Below are positions 43,401 to 51,815 of a stretch of DNA of 64,000 nt, piece after piece. Each line of letters begins with the position of its first letter. Position 1 is the stretch's first letter. Source of the stretch: Cognatishimia coralii (GTDB lineage Bacteria > Pseudomonadota > Alphaproteobacteria > Rhodobacterales > Rhodobacteraceae); NCBI RefSeq assembly GCF_037478305.1, contig NZ_JBBGAZ010000009.1, positions 52,169-116,168 of the forward strand, in the 5' to 3' direction. The notes under the pieces are model-generated. The model saw only the letters and a list, made by a program, of their open reading frames with translations. It made no database searches and was not told where the DNA came from. Both the position numbers and the translations under genes were made by a program.

Positions 43401-43961
43401 ATGAAAACCGCAACCCTTATCACCGCCGCCGTTATGGCCGCCACATTTGGTACGGTTTCTGCTGCGCAGGATAACGATGTCACCACTGCCGCCCTGGCCG
43501 AACTGGCCCAGCGTCAGGCCGAAGACGCGCGCATTGCCAAGAACCTGGAAACCTTCGACATGCTCGATTTCGAAGTGTTTTCGAACCAGCAATGGGACCG
43601 GCTGCATGAAAGCCACGCCGAAGACATCAAAGTGCATTGGCCCGATGGCCGCGTGACCGAAGGTCTCGACGTGCATATCGAAGACCTCAAAGCGTTTTTC
43701 GTCTTCGCACCGGACACCCGGATCGAAACCCACCCTGTCCGCATTGGCCAGGGTGAATGGACCGGCGTAGTTGGTGTGATCGAAGGCACGTTTTCGGAAC
43801 CGATGCCGATCGGTGGCGATCAGTTCATCCAACCCACCGGCCAAAGCTATAAGCTGACCATGGCCACTGTGGGCCACTGGACCGACGAAGGTGTCATGGA
43901 TGAAGAATACCTGTTCTGGGACAACCATGCCTTTTACAAACAAATCGGTCTGATTGACTAA
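43401..43961 (+). CDS. Exported SnoaL/NTF2-like protein
   Basis: 186 residues from the ATG with AAAGGAAA upstream. Signal peptide M-K-T-A-T-L-I-T-A-A-V-M-A-A-T-F-G ending near V-S-A-A-Q. The mature part has the cone-like NTF2 fold pattern (W-D-R-L-H-E-S-H-A-E-D-I-K-V-H-W-P-D-G, then G-E-W-T-G-V-V-G-V-I-E-G-T-F). SnoaL-like proteins are cyclases or hydrolases of aromatic polyketides; here it may bind an aromatic or act as an ester cyclase. Downstream of lysR. Confidence 0.75.
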   Translation: MKTATLITAAVMAATFGTVSAAQDNDVTTAALAELAQRQAEDARIAKNLETFDMLDFEVFSNQQWDRLHESHAEDIKVHWPDGRVTEGLDVHIEDLKAFFVFAPDTRIETHPVRIGQGEWTGVVGVIEGTFSEPMPIGGDQFIQPTGQSYKLTMATVGHWTDEGVMDEEYLFWDNHAFYKQIGLID

Positions 43962-43988
43962 ACCACTATCAGATCGGTAATAATTCGA

Positions 43989-44013
43989 CGCCGTTCCAGA
44001 CCCTGGAGCGGCG
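43989..44013 (+). terminator. Terminator after the SnoaL-like gene
   Basis: 11-bp stem CGCCGTTCCAG-ACC-CTGGAGCGGCG (one G-T pair) followed by CTTTA. The next ~200 bases to the CDF gene hold no gene I can support. Confidence 0.75.
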
Positions 44014-44228
44014 CTTTACCAACCTTGGTCGCTGGTGTGGCATAAGCAGCGTTCAACCTGAGCGGTGCAGCGAAAGCTAACTAAGTCCCGCATTGCAGAC
44101 CTTGATGTGGCCTGCGGCAAAGGTCCGCTGAGCGGACAAAGTGCCCTTTCGCTGCAGCAGCAACAAGGTCTGCTTCCACGTCGTCCTAGGTGCCGCCCCA
44201 AAGATATCAATCATGCATATCACCTAAG

Positions 44229-45182
44229 CTATTCGATCTGGTGCTTGTCATGTCCAAACAGCGGCGCCTCGACGTCACAAGCTTCATTACGCTCAAATTC
44301 CAGCGTGGAATGATCAATCCCAAACTCAGCGCCAATTTGCGTCTTTAGCTCTGCCTTGATCTGCTCCAACTGGCCCCATGCAACATCTTCGACGACGACA
44401 TGCGCATCGAGCGCTGGAGCATTCTCTTCCATCTGCCACAAGTGCACATGGTGGACGTCGCTAACGCCCTCTGTTTGGCGCAAAACGGCCACCACGTCAC
44501 CTCCATCAATGTCCGGCGGGCTGCCAAGCATCAGCGTCCGGATCGGGCCACCAATCTCAGCGAAGGCCAGGTACAGAATATAGAGCGCGATACCAATCGT
44601 GATCGCAGGATCAACCCAACGCATGTCATAGAGGATGATCAGCGTGCCACCGACAATCACAGCGACTGAAGCCAAAGCGTCGGAGAGGTTGTGGAGGAAC
44701 AAGGCGCGGATGTTCTGGCTGCCCTTCTGCATGGAATAGGTCAACCCCGCCGTCAGGGCATCAACCACCAGTGCCAGTCCCGCGATGATGACGACTGTCC
44801 ACCCTTTCACCTCAGGCGGCTCGATAAGGCGCATGCCGCCTTCATAGATCAGATAGAGCCCGATCACGATCAGCGTCGTGTAGTTGATCAAGGCCGCCAC
44901 GGTCTCGATCCGGCCATAGCCGAAGGTCATTCGCTCATCAGCGGGCCGCCGCGCGATCTTGCGGGCCGCAAAGGCAATGACAAGCGCGGCCATGTCCGAG
45001 AAGTTATGCAGCGCATCCGCGATCAGGGCGAGAGACCCTGCGAAGATGCCGCCGACGATCTGCGCAACCGTCAGAAGACCGTTCGCCCAAATCGCAATTG
45101 CTACCCGGCGATCCCCGCTGGACGGGTCCAGATGGGCATGGCTGTGACCATGGTGATCATGCGGCACGGGTCTCTCCCTCAT
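44229..45182 (-). CDS. Cation diffusion facilitator (Zn/Cd-type)
   Basis: About 317 residues. His-rich start (P-H-D-H-H-G-H-S-H-A-H), six membrane segments, and the metal-site pairs H-N-F-S-D in helix 2 and H-N-L-S-D in helix 5; cytosolic C-terminal domain with H-H-V-H-L-W. The H-x-x-x-D arrangement is that of Zn/Cd exporters. Starts inside the transglutaminase gene; a GTG five codons later, behind GGGAGAG, is an alternative. Controlled by a MerR-type promoter ahead of the transglutaminase. Confidence 0.93.
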   Translation of the reverse strand: MRERPVPHDHHGHSHAHLDPSSGDRRVAIAIWANGLLTVAQIVGGIFAGSLALIADALHNFSDMAALVIAFAARKIARRPADERMTFGYGRIETVAALINYTTLIVIGLYLIYEGGMRLIEPPEVKGWTVVIIAGLALVVDALTAGLTYSMQKGSQNIRALFLHNLSDALASVAVIVGGTLIILYDMRWVDPAITIGIALYILYLAFAEIGGPIRTLMLGSPPDIDGGDVVAVLRQTEGVSDVHHVHLWQMEENAPALDAHVVVEDVAWGQLEQIKAELKTQIGAEFGIDHSTLEFERNEACDVEAPLFGHDKHQIE

Positions 45183-45918
45183 GCTGGTGCGCAATTGAGG
45201 CGTCGGGTTTCAGACGGCCTGCGCGGAAGGCCCGCACACGCGCATTCATCCAGTGCCGGATGATGTTCCGATAGAGCCATCCGCGCAAACGCCCGAATTT
45301 CTGCTCATGCTCTGCATAGAAAGCGTCGGGCGTGTCGAACGTTCCGAAATCCTGCACGATCCCGGTATCCTGGATATATGTGTCCTGCCCTGTCCACTCG
45401 ACAGGCGGCGCGTTGAGGCAATCCGTCCCAGCACCGTAACCGCACAGACTCTCGCGGTCGGTAAACGACGATTGCAGAACCTTCAGGAACGCGCTGTCGA
45501 GAATGAAGCCTTCGAGATTGATCCACTTGCCGTCCAGTGCGACCTCGATCCACGAATGCAGGATCTCTTCCGGCGCAATCGGGTAGACCAGCTCCGGCAC
45601 AACACCGCGCTGAAGGCCCTTGTGGATCGTGAACCCGTGGATTCTGCACTTTATGCCCACACCCCGAAGGAGCGCCATAAGGAGCGTGCCCTTCGTATTG
45701 CACTGACCATAGCCATCAGACAGCACCTCGGACGCTGGAATGTCGTCGGCGCGGTTGTAGCCGAAGGCGATCTCGTTGCGGATATAGTCATAGATCGCGC
45801 CAATCTTGTCGGTGTCGGACAGATCACGCCAACCCCTTGCAGCGATGAGCTCCGCTATGGGCGCCGCCCCAAAATCCAGGATCGGGGTTGCGGTCAATAA
45901 AGGGTCATTATGTGCCAC
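45157..45918 (-). CDS. Transglutaminase-like protein
   Basis: 253 residues, GTG start behind GAGGAG. Core transglutaminase triad: Y-G-Q-C-N-T-K-G-T-L-L with the catalytic Cys, H-S-W-I-E-V-A-L-D-G with the His, and the nearby W-I-N-L-E acidic strand. No signal peptide, so probably cytosolic. Overlaps the CDF gene and shares its MerR-type promoter, which is unexpected; a role in metal handling is inferred only from this. Confidence 0.82.
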   Translation of the reverse strand: MAHNDPLLTATPILDFGAAPIAELIAARGWRDLSDTDKIGAIYDYIRNEIAFGYNRADDIPASEVLSDGYGQCNTKGTLLMALLRGVGIKCRIHGFTIHKGLQRGVVPELVYPIAPEEILHSWIEVALDGKWINLEGFILDSAFLKVLQSSFTDRESLCGYGAGTDCLNAPPVEWTGQDTYIQDTGIVQDFGTFDTPDAFYAEHEQKFGRLRGWLYRNIIRHWMNARVRAFRAGRLKPDASIAHQHEGETRAA

Positions 45919-45947
45919 GATGGGGCTCCTCGAATCTTTCGAGTACA

Positions 45948-45978
45948 GAGATAATTGCTACAGTCGCTGTAGGTTCAA
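45948..45978 (-). promoter_or_regulatory. CadR/PbrR-type promoter of the transglutaminase-CDF operon
   Basis: Minus strand TTGAAC, a 19-base spacer containing the perfect dyad CTACAG-CGA-CTGTAG, then TATCTC. The overlong spacer with a central dyad is the MerR-family activation architecture. Best-formed of the four sites. Confidence 0.85.
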
Positions 45979-46009
45979 GCAAAAACTTCGAATAGTTTTC
46001 TGTGCTCAC

Positions 46010-46438
46010 TCACACCCCAATTTGATCGTGCTCGGTCAGACACTCCGAATGGTCTCTTAGCACTTCAAGGACGCGGCATTGCGATGCGTTGCCGCCACTA
46101 CATTCCTTGACCATGCGTTTCAATTCCGCGCGCAACGCTTTCAAGCGCTCCATTCTCTGCTCAACGAGCTTCAATTGTCGGCGTGCGATCTCATCGGCTT
46201 CGTGACAGGGCCGGTCCGGCGCGTCGGACAAATCAAGCAACTCCCGGATCGCGTCGAGCGGAAATCCCAACTGTCTGCTGTGCCGGATGAATGCGAGGCG
46301 ATCAAGTTCAGCGTCACCATAGCGACGTTGCCCGCCTTCAGTCCGACCAGGTTCCGGCATCAATCCAATCTGCTCATAGTAGCGGATCGTCTGAACCTTG
46401 GTGCCGGTCCTCTTCGCAAGAGTCCCAATTGTGAGCAT
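46010..46438 (-). CDS. MerR-family heavy-metal regulator (CadR/PbrR-like)
   Basis: 142 residues. N-terminal winged helix I-G-T-L-A-K-R-T-G-T-K-V-Q-T-I-R-Y-Y-E-Q, then the dimerisation coil and a Cys-containing C-terminus: Cys78 (R-P-C-H-E-A-D), Cys113 (K-E-C-S-G-G), Cys121 and Cys133. Positions near 77, 112 and 119 match CadR/PbrR metal-binding cysteines for Cd/Pb/Zn. It sits between two of the four promoters carrying its expected operator and is the only MerR gene in the window. Confidence 0.9.
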   Translation of the reverse strand: MLTIGTLAKRTGTKVQTIRYYEQIGLMPEPGRTEGGQRRYGDAELDRLAFIRHSRQLGFPLDAIRELLDLSDAPDRPCHEADEIARRQLKLVEQRMERLKALRAELKRMVKECSGGNASQCRVLEVLRDHSECLTEHDQIGV

Positions 46439-46455
46439 GTCGAAACCCCGTTAAT

Positions 46456-46471
46456 CCTCTAGTGAATGTAG
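46456..46471. promoter_or_regulatory. Degenerate MerR-type dyad before the merR gene
   Basis: CCTCTAGTGAATGTAG differs at a few positions from CCTCTAGCGACTGTAG at the ATPase promoter. It may serve autoregulation of the regulator; -35/-10 elements are not convincing. Confidence 0.35.
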
Positions 46472-46543
46472 ATTTATCTCACTCATGGCGCAACCGCGGA
46501 AATCACGTTTTGGCGATCTCTGGCGCGCTCTTTAGAAAACCAC

Positions 46544-46574
46544 TTGAACCTACAGTAGCTAGAGGATGTAAACC
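46544..46574 (+). promoter_or_regulatory. CadR/PbrR-type promoter of the Sco-Dsb operon
   Basis: TTGAAC, 19-base spacer with CTACAG-TAG-CTAGAG, then TAAACC. Places the start of transcription near 46580, which rules out the earlier in-frame ATG for the Sco gene. Confidence 0.75.
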
Positions 46575-46608
46575 GGCTCAAAACCGAGAATCAAACGGGC
46601 GAAATAAC

Positions 46609-47208
46609 GTGCGTCTTTCAGTTATTCAGAGACTATTGTGGGGTCTGGCAGGCACAGCGCTTCTTGCCTTTGCGGCATTCCAGTATTTCGAACCTTCGAC
46701 CGATACCGACGCTAATGCCTCTAACCCTGCGTTTTACGCCGATTTCGAACTGACCGATCATCGTGGATTGGTGCAGACGGATGAGTACTTTGCCGGGCGG
46801 TGGATGCTTGTCTTTTTTGGCTTTGCCAACTGCCCAGATGTATGCCCAACGACGCTCGCCGAAGTTGCCGCCGTCATGGAAGACCTAGGAACAGATGCAG
46901 AGAAAATACAGCCTATCTTCATCTCGATTGATCCTGAACGCGACACACCCGCTGCGCTGGCCGAGTATGTGCCCTTGTTCAATGCAGGCATCATTGGGCT
47001 GACCGGCACGCCGGAGCAGATTGCTGAGACGTCCGAGACCTTTCCGATCTTCTATGAGCGGATCGAGGAGGCCTCAGCACCAAATGGCTACACAATGGGC
47101 CACACATCGCATCTATTCCTCTTCGATCCAAAGGCGCGCTTCACCGACTCTTGGGCTTATGGCACCTCTGCCGAAGAGATACTTACCGATCTAAGAGAGA
47201 GGCTCTGA
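46609..47208 (+). CDS. SCO1/SenC/PrrC-type copper/thiol protein (first copy)
   Basis: 199 residues from GTG; longer in-frame starts lie upstream of the promoter. One N-terminal membrane anchor (L-W-G-L-A-G-T-A-L-L-A-F-A-A-F), then a thioredoxin-like domain with C-P-D-V-C-P and the distal His of G-H-T-S-H. Sco proteins deliver copper to the Cu-A site of cytochrome oxidase or reduce thiols. First gene of a MerR-controlled operon. Confidence 0.9.
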   Translation: MRLSVIQRLLWGLAGTALLAFAAFQYFEPSTDTDANASNPAFYADFELTDHRGLVQTDEYFAGRWMLVFFGFANCPDVCPTTLAEVAAVMEDLGTDAEKIQPIFISIDPERDTPAALAEYVPLFNAGIIGLTGTPEQIAETSETFPIFYERIEEASAPNGYTMGHTSHLFLFDPKARFTDSWAYGTSAEEILTDLRERL

Positions 47209-47213
47209 CCCAA

Positions 47214-47636
47214 ATGAACCGATTATACGGAGAAACTGCCCTCGGGCTGGCTTGGGTGATCGCCCTCATCGCCTCGCTTGCTGTTCTGTTCATTGGCGAA
47301 GTGCTGGGGCAGACACCTTGTGTTCTTTGCTGGTTCCAGCGCGCCTTCATGTTTCCACTGGCGATAATTCTTGGGCTGGGACTATGGTGGCAAGATCCGC
47401 GTGTTGGTCGGTACGGTGTCGTACTCGCACTTGGTGGCGCAGCAGTGGCTGCTTGGCATATGGGGTTATATGTCGGGATCATACCTGAACGCGTCCAACC
47501 TTGTACTGCGACGGGGCCCTCTTGCACTGACGACAACCAGTTGGTGTTAGGCATCCCCATTCCGCTGATGGCCGTTGTTACATTTGCGCTTATTGGTGCG
47601 CTTTCAGTCCTATCTCTCAAGGAGAAAAAATCATGA
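47214..47636 (+). CDS. dsbB: Disulfide bond formation protein DsbB-like
   Basis: 140 residues, four membrane helices. Quinone-coupled pair C-V-L-C-W-F-Q-R in the first loop and the second pair in Q-P-C-T-A-T-G-P-S-C-T-D. Reoxidises the periplasmic DsbA encoded next, with which it overlaps by four bases. Short periplasmic loops resemble the BdbC/DsbI kind. Confidence 0.9.
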   Translation: MNRLYGETALGLAWVIALIASLAVLFIGEVLGQTPCVLCWFQRAFMFPLAIILGLGLWWQDPRVGRYGVVLALGGAAVAAWHMGLYVGIIPERVQPCTATGPSCTDDNQLVLGIPIPLMAVVTFALIGALSVLSLKEKKS

Positions 47637-48292
47637 ACCGACGCGGGTTGATTATTTCCGTTCTCGCAATGGGTGCTGCCGGTTTTGGTGGGGCCGCGTG
47701 GTATGTAAACCAACCAAAACCGTCATCTGAACGTGCGGTTGTCGCGCCAGAGTTGGCGGACGCTTTGATGCGACCATATTCGCCTGTTTTGGGGCCCGCT
47801 GAAGCCCCCGTGACCATCGTTGAGTTCCTCGATCCAGCCTGCGAGGCCTGTCGCGCATTTCACCCCGTCGTAAAAGATATTTTGGACAAAAATCCCGAAG
47901 CCGTGCGTGTTGTCATACGATACACCCCGTTTCACGGACCGATTTCGGATATAGCCGTCAAGTTGCTAGAAGCGGCCCGGATGCAGGGCAAGTTCGAACA
48001 GGTGCTAAATGCTCTAATGGCTTATCAAGACGCGTGGGCGGCGCATGGGGCGTTTGATCAACAAAAGCTGGGAAAGATCGCGGCCGGAGCCGGGCTCGAT
48101 CTCGAACTTGCGATAGAGCAGATGAAATCACCCGATATCGTGGCAATCGTCAATCAGGACAAAGCGGACGTAGAAACAATGGGCGTTCGCCAGACCCCAA
48201 CGTTCTACATCAATGGCAAGCCGCTAGATCCGTTTGGAATGGACGAATTGAGACAACAGGTTGACGCCGAAGTAGCTGCAGTTGGCAGCTAG
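47633..48292 (+). CDS. DsbA/BdbD-type thiol oxidoreductase
   Basis: 219 residues. N-terminal anchor or signal (M-N-R-R-G-L-I-I-S-V-L-A-M-G-A-A), then thioredoxin fold with F-L-D-P-A-C-E-A-C-R and the cis-Pro segment R-Q-T-P-T-F-Y-I-N-G. Periplasmic disulfide donor paired with the DsbB upstream. In this operon it may mature the envelope proteins that follow. Confidence 0.9.
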   Translation: MNRRGLIISVLAMGAAGFGGAAWYVNQPKPSSERAVVAPELADALMRPYSPVLGPAEAPVTIVEFLDPACEACRAFHPVVKDILDKNPEAVRVVIRYTPFHGPISDIAVKLLEAARMQGKFEQVLNALMAYQDAWAAHGAFDQQKLGKIAAGAGLDLELAIEQMKSPDIVAIVNQDKADVETMGVRQTPTFYINGKPLDPFGMDELRQQVDAEVAAVGS

Positions 48293-48314
48293 TGGTCAAA
48301 AAGGGAACCGCAAA

Positions 48315-48779
48315 GTGAAGACAGTACTCTATGGCCTGATGGCCGCAAGCATGTTCGCATCAAGCACAGCGACCCCGGTAGAAGCTGGTTCGGAAGACGT
48401 TGTCGTCGAAGATGCCTGGGCGCGCGCGTCAATCGGCGTAAACCGTCCGGGTGTCGCGTATATGACAATCCGCAATACAGGCGACGAGGCTGTGATACTT
48501 ACTGGCCTCCGCACGGATTTGGCGATGATGCCTGATATTCACCAGACATCCACAAATGCCGATGGTGTTAGCTCAATGGCACCTGCAGGCGAGATCGAGA
48601 TTGCGCCGGGTGAATCTGTGTCTCTGGAACCGGGTGGCCTTCACGCCATGCTGATGCGCTTGCAGCGACCGATGGCCAAGGGCGAAAGCTTTTCCTTGAC
48701 GCTCGACTTCTCGGACGGTGGTGAGATCGTGGTCGAGGTTCCAATTCTAGGTATTGCAGCGCGCGGTCCCGAGAGCTAA
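48315..48779 (+). CDS. Periplasmic copper chaperone PCu(A)C
   Basis: 154 residues from GTG. Signal peptide to about A-S-S-T-A-T-P-V-E-A. Copper ligands of the family are spaced as expected: M-M-P-D-I-H near 75, S-S-M, and G-G-L-H-A-M-L-M near 112. Works with Sco in building Cu-A centres; its presence between two Sco genes supports copper or thiophilic metal traffic. Confidence 0.88.
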   Translation: MKTVLYGLMAASMFASSTATPVEAGSEDVVVEDAWARASIGVNRPGVAYMTIRNTGDEAVILTGLRTDLAMMPDIHQTSTNADGVSSMAPAGEIEIAPGESVSLEPGGLHAMLMRLQRPMAKGESFSLTLDFSDGGEIVVEVPILGIAARGPES

Positions 48780-49411
48780 TGACCCGACGGTCGATCCTCA
48801 AGTATGCCTTCGCTGGCATCGCGGCGATCATCCTGACACTTGTTGTTGGGTGGTGGCAGGTCGATGGCCCCGGCGCGCCCGAACAAGCGGGGTTGCGCCC
48901 GGTTGCCCTATCTGAAATGGAATTCCGCCTGACAGATCACGAAGGTAACGAGGTTGGACCCGAAAACCTTATCGGCAGCCCGTCAATGGTCTTCTTCGGC
49001 TTCACCTATTGCCCGGACGTTTGTCCGACGACTCTGTCGGATATTTCCGGCTGGCTTGATGACCTGGGCGAAGAGGCGGAGGGAATGAACGTGGTGTTCA
49101 TCACCGTCGATCCAGAGCGGGATACTGTCGAGGCAATGGCCGAGTATGTCGGCTATTTCCATCCGTCGATCCGCGGGTGGACTGGCCCGGAAGAGGAAAT
49201 TGCGCGCGCAGCACAGGGCTTCCGCGCACGCTATGGGCGGGTGCCGACCGAAGGTGGCGACTACACCATGAACCACACTGCCAGCGTTTTCCTTTTCGAC
49301 GCGAAAGGCCGGTTCAGCACCATGATCGACTATCACGAGCCGAGGGAATTCGCAGTGCCGAAAATCCGGCGTGCGCTCAATAGAGAAACTGGGGGGCAAC
49401 ATGAGAATTAG
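48779..49411 (+). CDS. SCO1/SenC-type protein (second copy)
   Basis: 210 residues. Anchor near the N-terminus (F-A-G-I-A-A-I-I-L-T-L-V-V-G-W-W), then F-T-Y-C-P-D-V-C-P and the His of M-N-H-T-A-S. Divergent in sequence from the first copy in the same operon, so an old duplication or separate acquisition rather than a recent copy. Overlaps the PCu(A)C stop by one base. Confidence 0.9.
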   Translation: MTRRSILKYAFAGIAAIILTLVVGWWQVDGPGAPEQAGLRPVALSEMEFRLTDHEGNEVGPENLIGSPSMVFFGFTYCPDVCPTTLSDISGWLDDLGEEAEGMNVVFITVDPERDTVEAMAEYVGYFHPSIRGWTGPEEEIARAAQGFRARYGRVPTEGGDYTMNHTASVFLFDAKGRFSTMIDYHEPREFAVPKIRRALNRETGGQHEN

Positions 49412-50774
49412 AACAATCGCGGCAGGTTTCGCATTCGTATCGGTGCTGTCGGTGGGCGGGTTGGCAATATCGGGCATCTGGTCGAAGGATCCGATCCCTC
49501 CCGGTCTGGCAGCTGCAACCACTTGGTCGCCACCTCAACTCCCGCTTCCCACTTCTATTGAAACGGAAACACCGCAGGTCGCACAAACACGTGTGGAGCC
49601 CGCAATACCACTCCAGTCCATGCCACGTCTGGAGGTTGCGAGCGCCGATACTCTCTTACCGACGATAGAACCTCCGCTCTCCAACTGGTCACGCGATATC
49701 GCAACCGGCGAGACGCTCGACACCGTTCTTGAAGAAGCAGGTCTCTCAGCGACTGACCGTGCCGAGGTCGCTCTGGCCCTCGGCGCGGAATATGATCTGA
49801 GGCGACTTAGGCCTGGGCATTCGGTCACCGTTGTCTCGACGATGGACGGCAGCCCGCGCAGCGTCGCGCTCTCCGTCGAGGACGGTGTGCGGATCGAGGC
49901 GATCTTTGGCGAAGAGTTGGCCACGCAGGTCGTGACCCCGGCTCCCGACTTCATAACATCGGCGGGCGAAGCGGTGATCGACAGCTCGCTTTTTGCCGCG
50001 CTGGAAGAAGCCGAGATGCCTGCCCGCTTCGCTGTCGATTTGGCACAGATGCTGGGTGGAATCGTCGACTTCCGTCGTGAGGTGACCGGCGGAGAAACGC
50101 TTCGGCTACTGTGGCGCGAGGCCCGTGTTGGCGAAGACAGAATTGGTCAGCCGGAACTTACCTTTGCATCGCTGGAGATCGGCGGCGCACTTTATGAAGT
50201 TGTCTGGCCGGTAAGCGGTAGCGATCGGGCAACGATTTACGTCAATGGCACGGTTCTCCGCGTTTTTGCACAGCCTGTCGAAGGGGCGCGATTAAGCTCG
50301 GTATTTGGCCGCCGTACGCACCCGGTCTACGGCAATGTCCGGATGCACACAGGTGTCGATTTCGCGACGGCAAGCGGAACGCCGGTTCAAGCGACAGCAC
50401 CGGGACGGATCAGCTTCATCGGCTGGCGGGGCGGCTATGGTCGCGTGGTCGAAATCGCCCACGGCTCAGACACAATGACACGCTATGCGCATCTCAGCGC
50501 TGTGCCCGAGGGCCTGGCACAAGGCCAACGCGTTGCGGCGGGAGATGTGATCGGTCGCGTCGGCGCGACTGGCACGGCGACGGGCCCGAACCTGCACTAC
50601 GAAGTCCTCGTGGATGGACGCCCTACTGACCCCCTCTCTGACGACAGACTTGCCGAAGCGGCTGAGAGCGAAGCGGATGATACAGCCGCGCTTTTGCGTC
50701 TGGTCGAGGCGCGGGCGCTTCTGAATGAAAACCTCGGCAGCGACATTGCCGAAACGACAACCGAAAGGCTCTGA
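49401..50774 (+). CDS. M23-family peptidoglycan endopeptidase
   Basis: 457 residues. Signal or anchor at the start; an OapA/LysM-like region (G-E-T-L-D-T-V-L-E-E-A-G-L) near 110-125; C-terminal lysostaphin-type domain with H-P-V-Y-G-N, H-T-G-V-D-F and the R-Y-A-H-L-S / L-H-Y-E-V metal and catalytic histidines, all intact. Cleaves peptide crosslinks of the wall. Ribosome site GGGGGG overlaps the end of the Sco gene. Confidence 0.9.
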   Translation: MRIRTIAAGFAFVSVLSVGGLAISGIWSKDPIPPGLAAATTWSPPQLPLPTSIETETPQVAQTRVEPAIPLQSMPRLEVASADTLLPTIEPPLSNWSRDIATGETLDTVLEEAGLSATDRAEVALALGAEYDLRRLRPGHSVTVVSTMDGSPRSVALSVEDGVRIEAIFGEELATQVVTPAPDFITSAGEAVIDSSLFAALEEAEMPARFAVDLAQMLGGIVDFRREVTGGETLRLLWREARVGEDRIGQPELTFASLEIGGALYEVVWPVSGSDRATIYVNGTVLRVFAQPVEGARLSSVFGRRTHPVYGNVRMHTGVDFATASGTPVQATAPGRISFIGWRGGYGRVVEIAHGSDTMTRYAHLSAVPEGLAQGQRVAAGDVIGRVGATGTATGPNLHYEVLVDGRPTDPLSDDRLAEAAESEADDTAALLRLVEARALLNENLGSDIAETTTERL

Positions 50775-50777
50775 CCC

Positions 50778-51233
50778 ATGAGACGCATGATCCAAGCTCT
50801 TGCCATCACACTCGCCCTGTTACCGGCGGCGCAGGCCCTCGCGGAGGCAACCCCAATAGACGTCCGCAAGACCAATGGATGCGGTTGCTGTCTGTCCTGG
50901 ATGAATCATCTTGAGGAGAACGGCTTCGCACCAATAGGCCAGGACATGTTCGGCGGCCTTCTCGTGCGCTTCAAACTCGACAACGGAGTGCCGCAGCGCA
51001 TGGTCTCCTGTCACACTGGGCTCGTGGACGGTTACGTGATCGAGGGACATGTGCCTGCAGCCGACATCCGCCGCCTTCTGAACGAACGCCCCGATGCGGT
51101 CGGTCTCGCAGTCCCCGGAATGCCCTATGGTTCGCCAGGGATGGGGCCGGAAGACGAACGCGATGCCTACGACGTCTTCTTGATCCAGAAAGACGGCTCG
51201 ACCGAAATATTTTCGAGCTACCCAGCAGGGTAA
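50778..51233 (+). CDS. DUF411 periplasmic metal-binding protein
   Basis: 151 residues. Signal peptide (I-Q-A-L-A-I-T-L-A-L-L-P-A-A-Q-A-L-A). DUF411 hallmark K-T-N-G-C-G-C-C-L-S-W-M-N-H-L near 32-46, later V-S-C-H-T-G and E-G-H-V-P. Members often lie in copper/silver resistance clusters and are thought to bind metal. Starts three bases after the M23 gene. Confidence 0.88.
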   Translation: MRRMIQALAITLALLPAAQALAEATPIDVRKTNGCGCCLSWMNHLEENGFAPIGQDMFGGLLVRFKLDNGVPQRMVSCHTGLVDGYVIEGHVPAADIRRLLNERPDAVGLAVPGMPYGSPGMGPEDERDAYDVFLIQKDGSTEIFSSYPAG

Positions 51234-51332
51234 CCGAGCCGAATTATGGAAGTCCTTTCCCCAATCTAGCTAACCTATTCAGCCGCTTCAGCGCAGACTG
51301 GCCAATGGTATCCAAAGTAGTTACGTTGCAAC

Positions 51333-51815
51333 ATGTTGACAGTCAACAAAACACAAGTACTCGGCATACTAGCTGTCGTCGGCGCCGTCGCCACTGATCA
51401 GGTAACAAAAGCCTGGGTTGTCGCGAGCGCCGATACCCTAAAAGACGGGATCGCTGTCTTTCCCGGGCTTAATCTCACGTTCCATCGCAATGATGGCGTA
51501 ACCTTCGGGCTTTTGGGTGGCGCCCCCTGGTGGGGCCTCTTGCTTCTTGCGCTTATCATTTGTGCCTGGCTCCTGATCATGATGCTTCGCACAGAGAGCA
51601 GTATAGAAGCGATTGCGTATGGGGCGATCATAGGTGGCGCGCTCGGCAATGTCGTTGATCGCATCCATTATGGAGCCGTAACAGACTTCCTTGATTTTTT
51701 CATTGGATCTGCACACTGGCCGACTTTCAACATGGCAGACGTATTCATTGTCGGAGGTGCCGGATTACTGCTGGTGGTACCAGTGATCCAGAGGCACTTC
51801 GAGGGCGATCATTGA
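51333..51815 (+). CDS. lspA: Signal peptidase II (lipoprotein signal peptidase)
   Basis: 160 residues, four helices. Catalytic aspartates in G-N-V-V-D-R and F-N-M-A-D-V; D-Q-V-T-K-A-W near the N-terminus. A lspA in a metal cluster is probably an extra copy, as in lead-resistance operons where PbrC/LspA accompanies pbrR-pbrA. It is separated from DUF411 by 99 bases, so it may have its own start or be read through. Confidence 0.92.
   Translation: MLTVNKTQVLGILAVVGAVATDQVTKAWVVASADTLKDGIAVFPGLNLTFHRNDGVTFGLLGGAPWWGLLLLALIICAWLLIMMLRTESSIEAIAYGAIIGGALGNVVDRIHYGAVTDFLDFFIGSAHWPTFNMADVFIVGGAGLLLVVPVIQRHFEGDH

Noticed and set aside
44030..44228. Possible small gene or RNA before the CDF gene
   Set aside because: GC-rich short repeats such as GGTCCGC/GCGGAC but no consistent fold, start or promoter.
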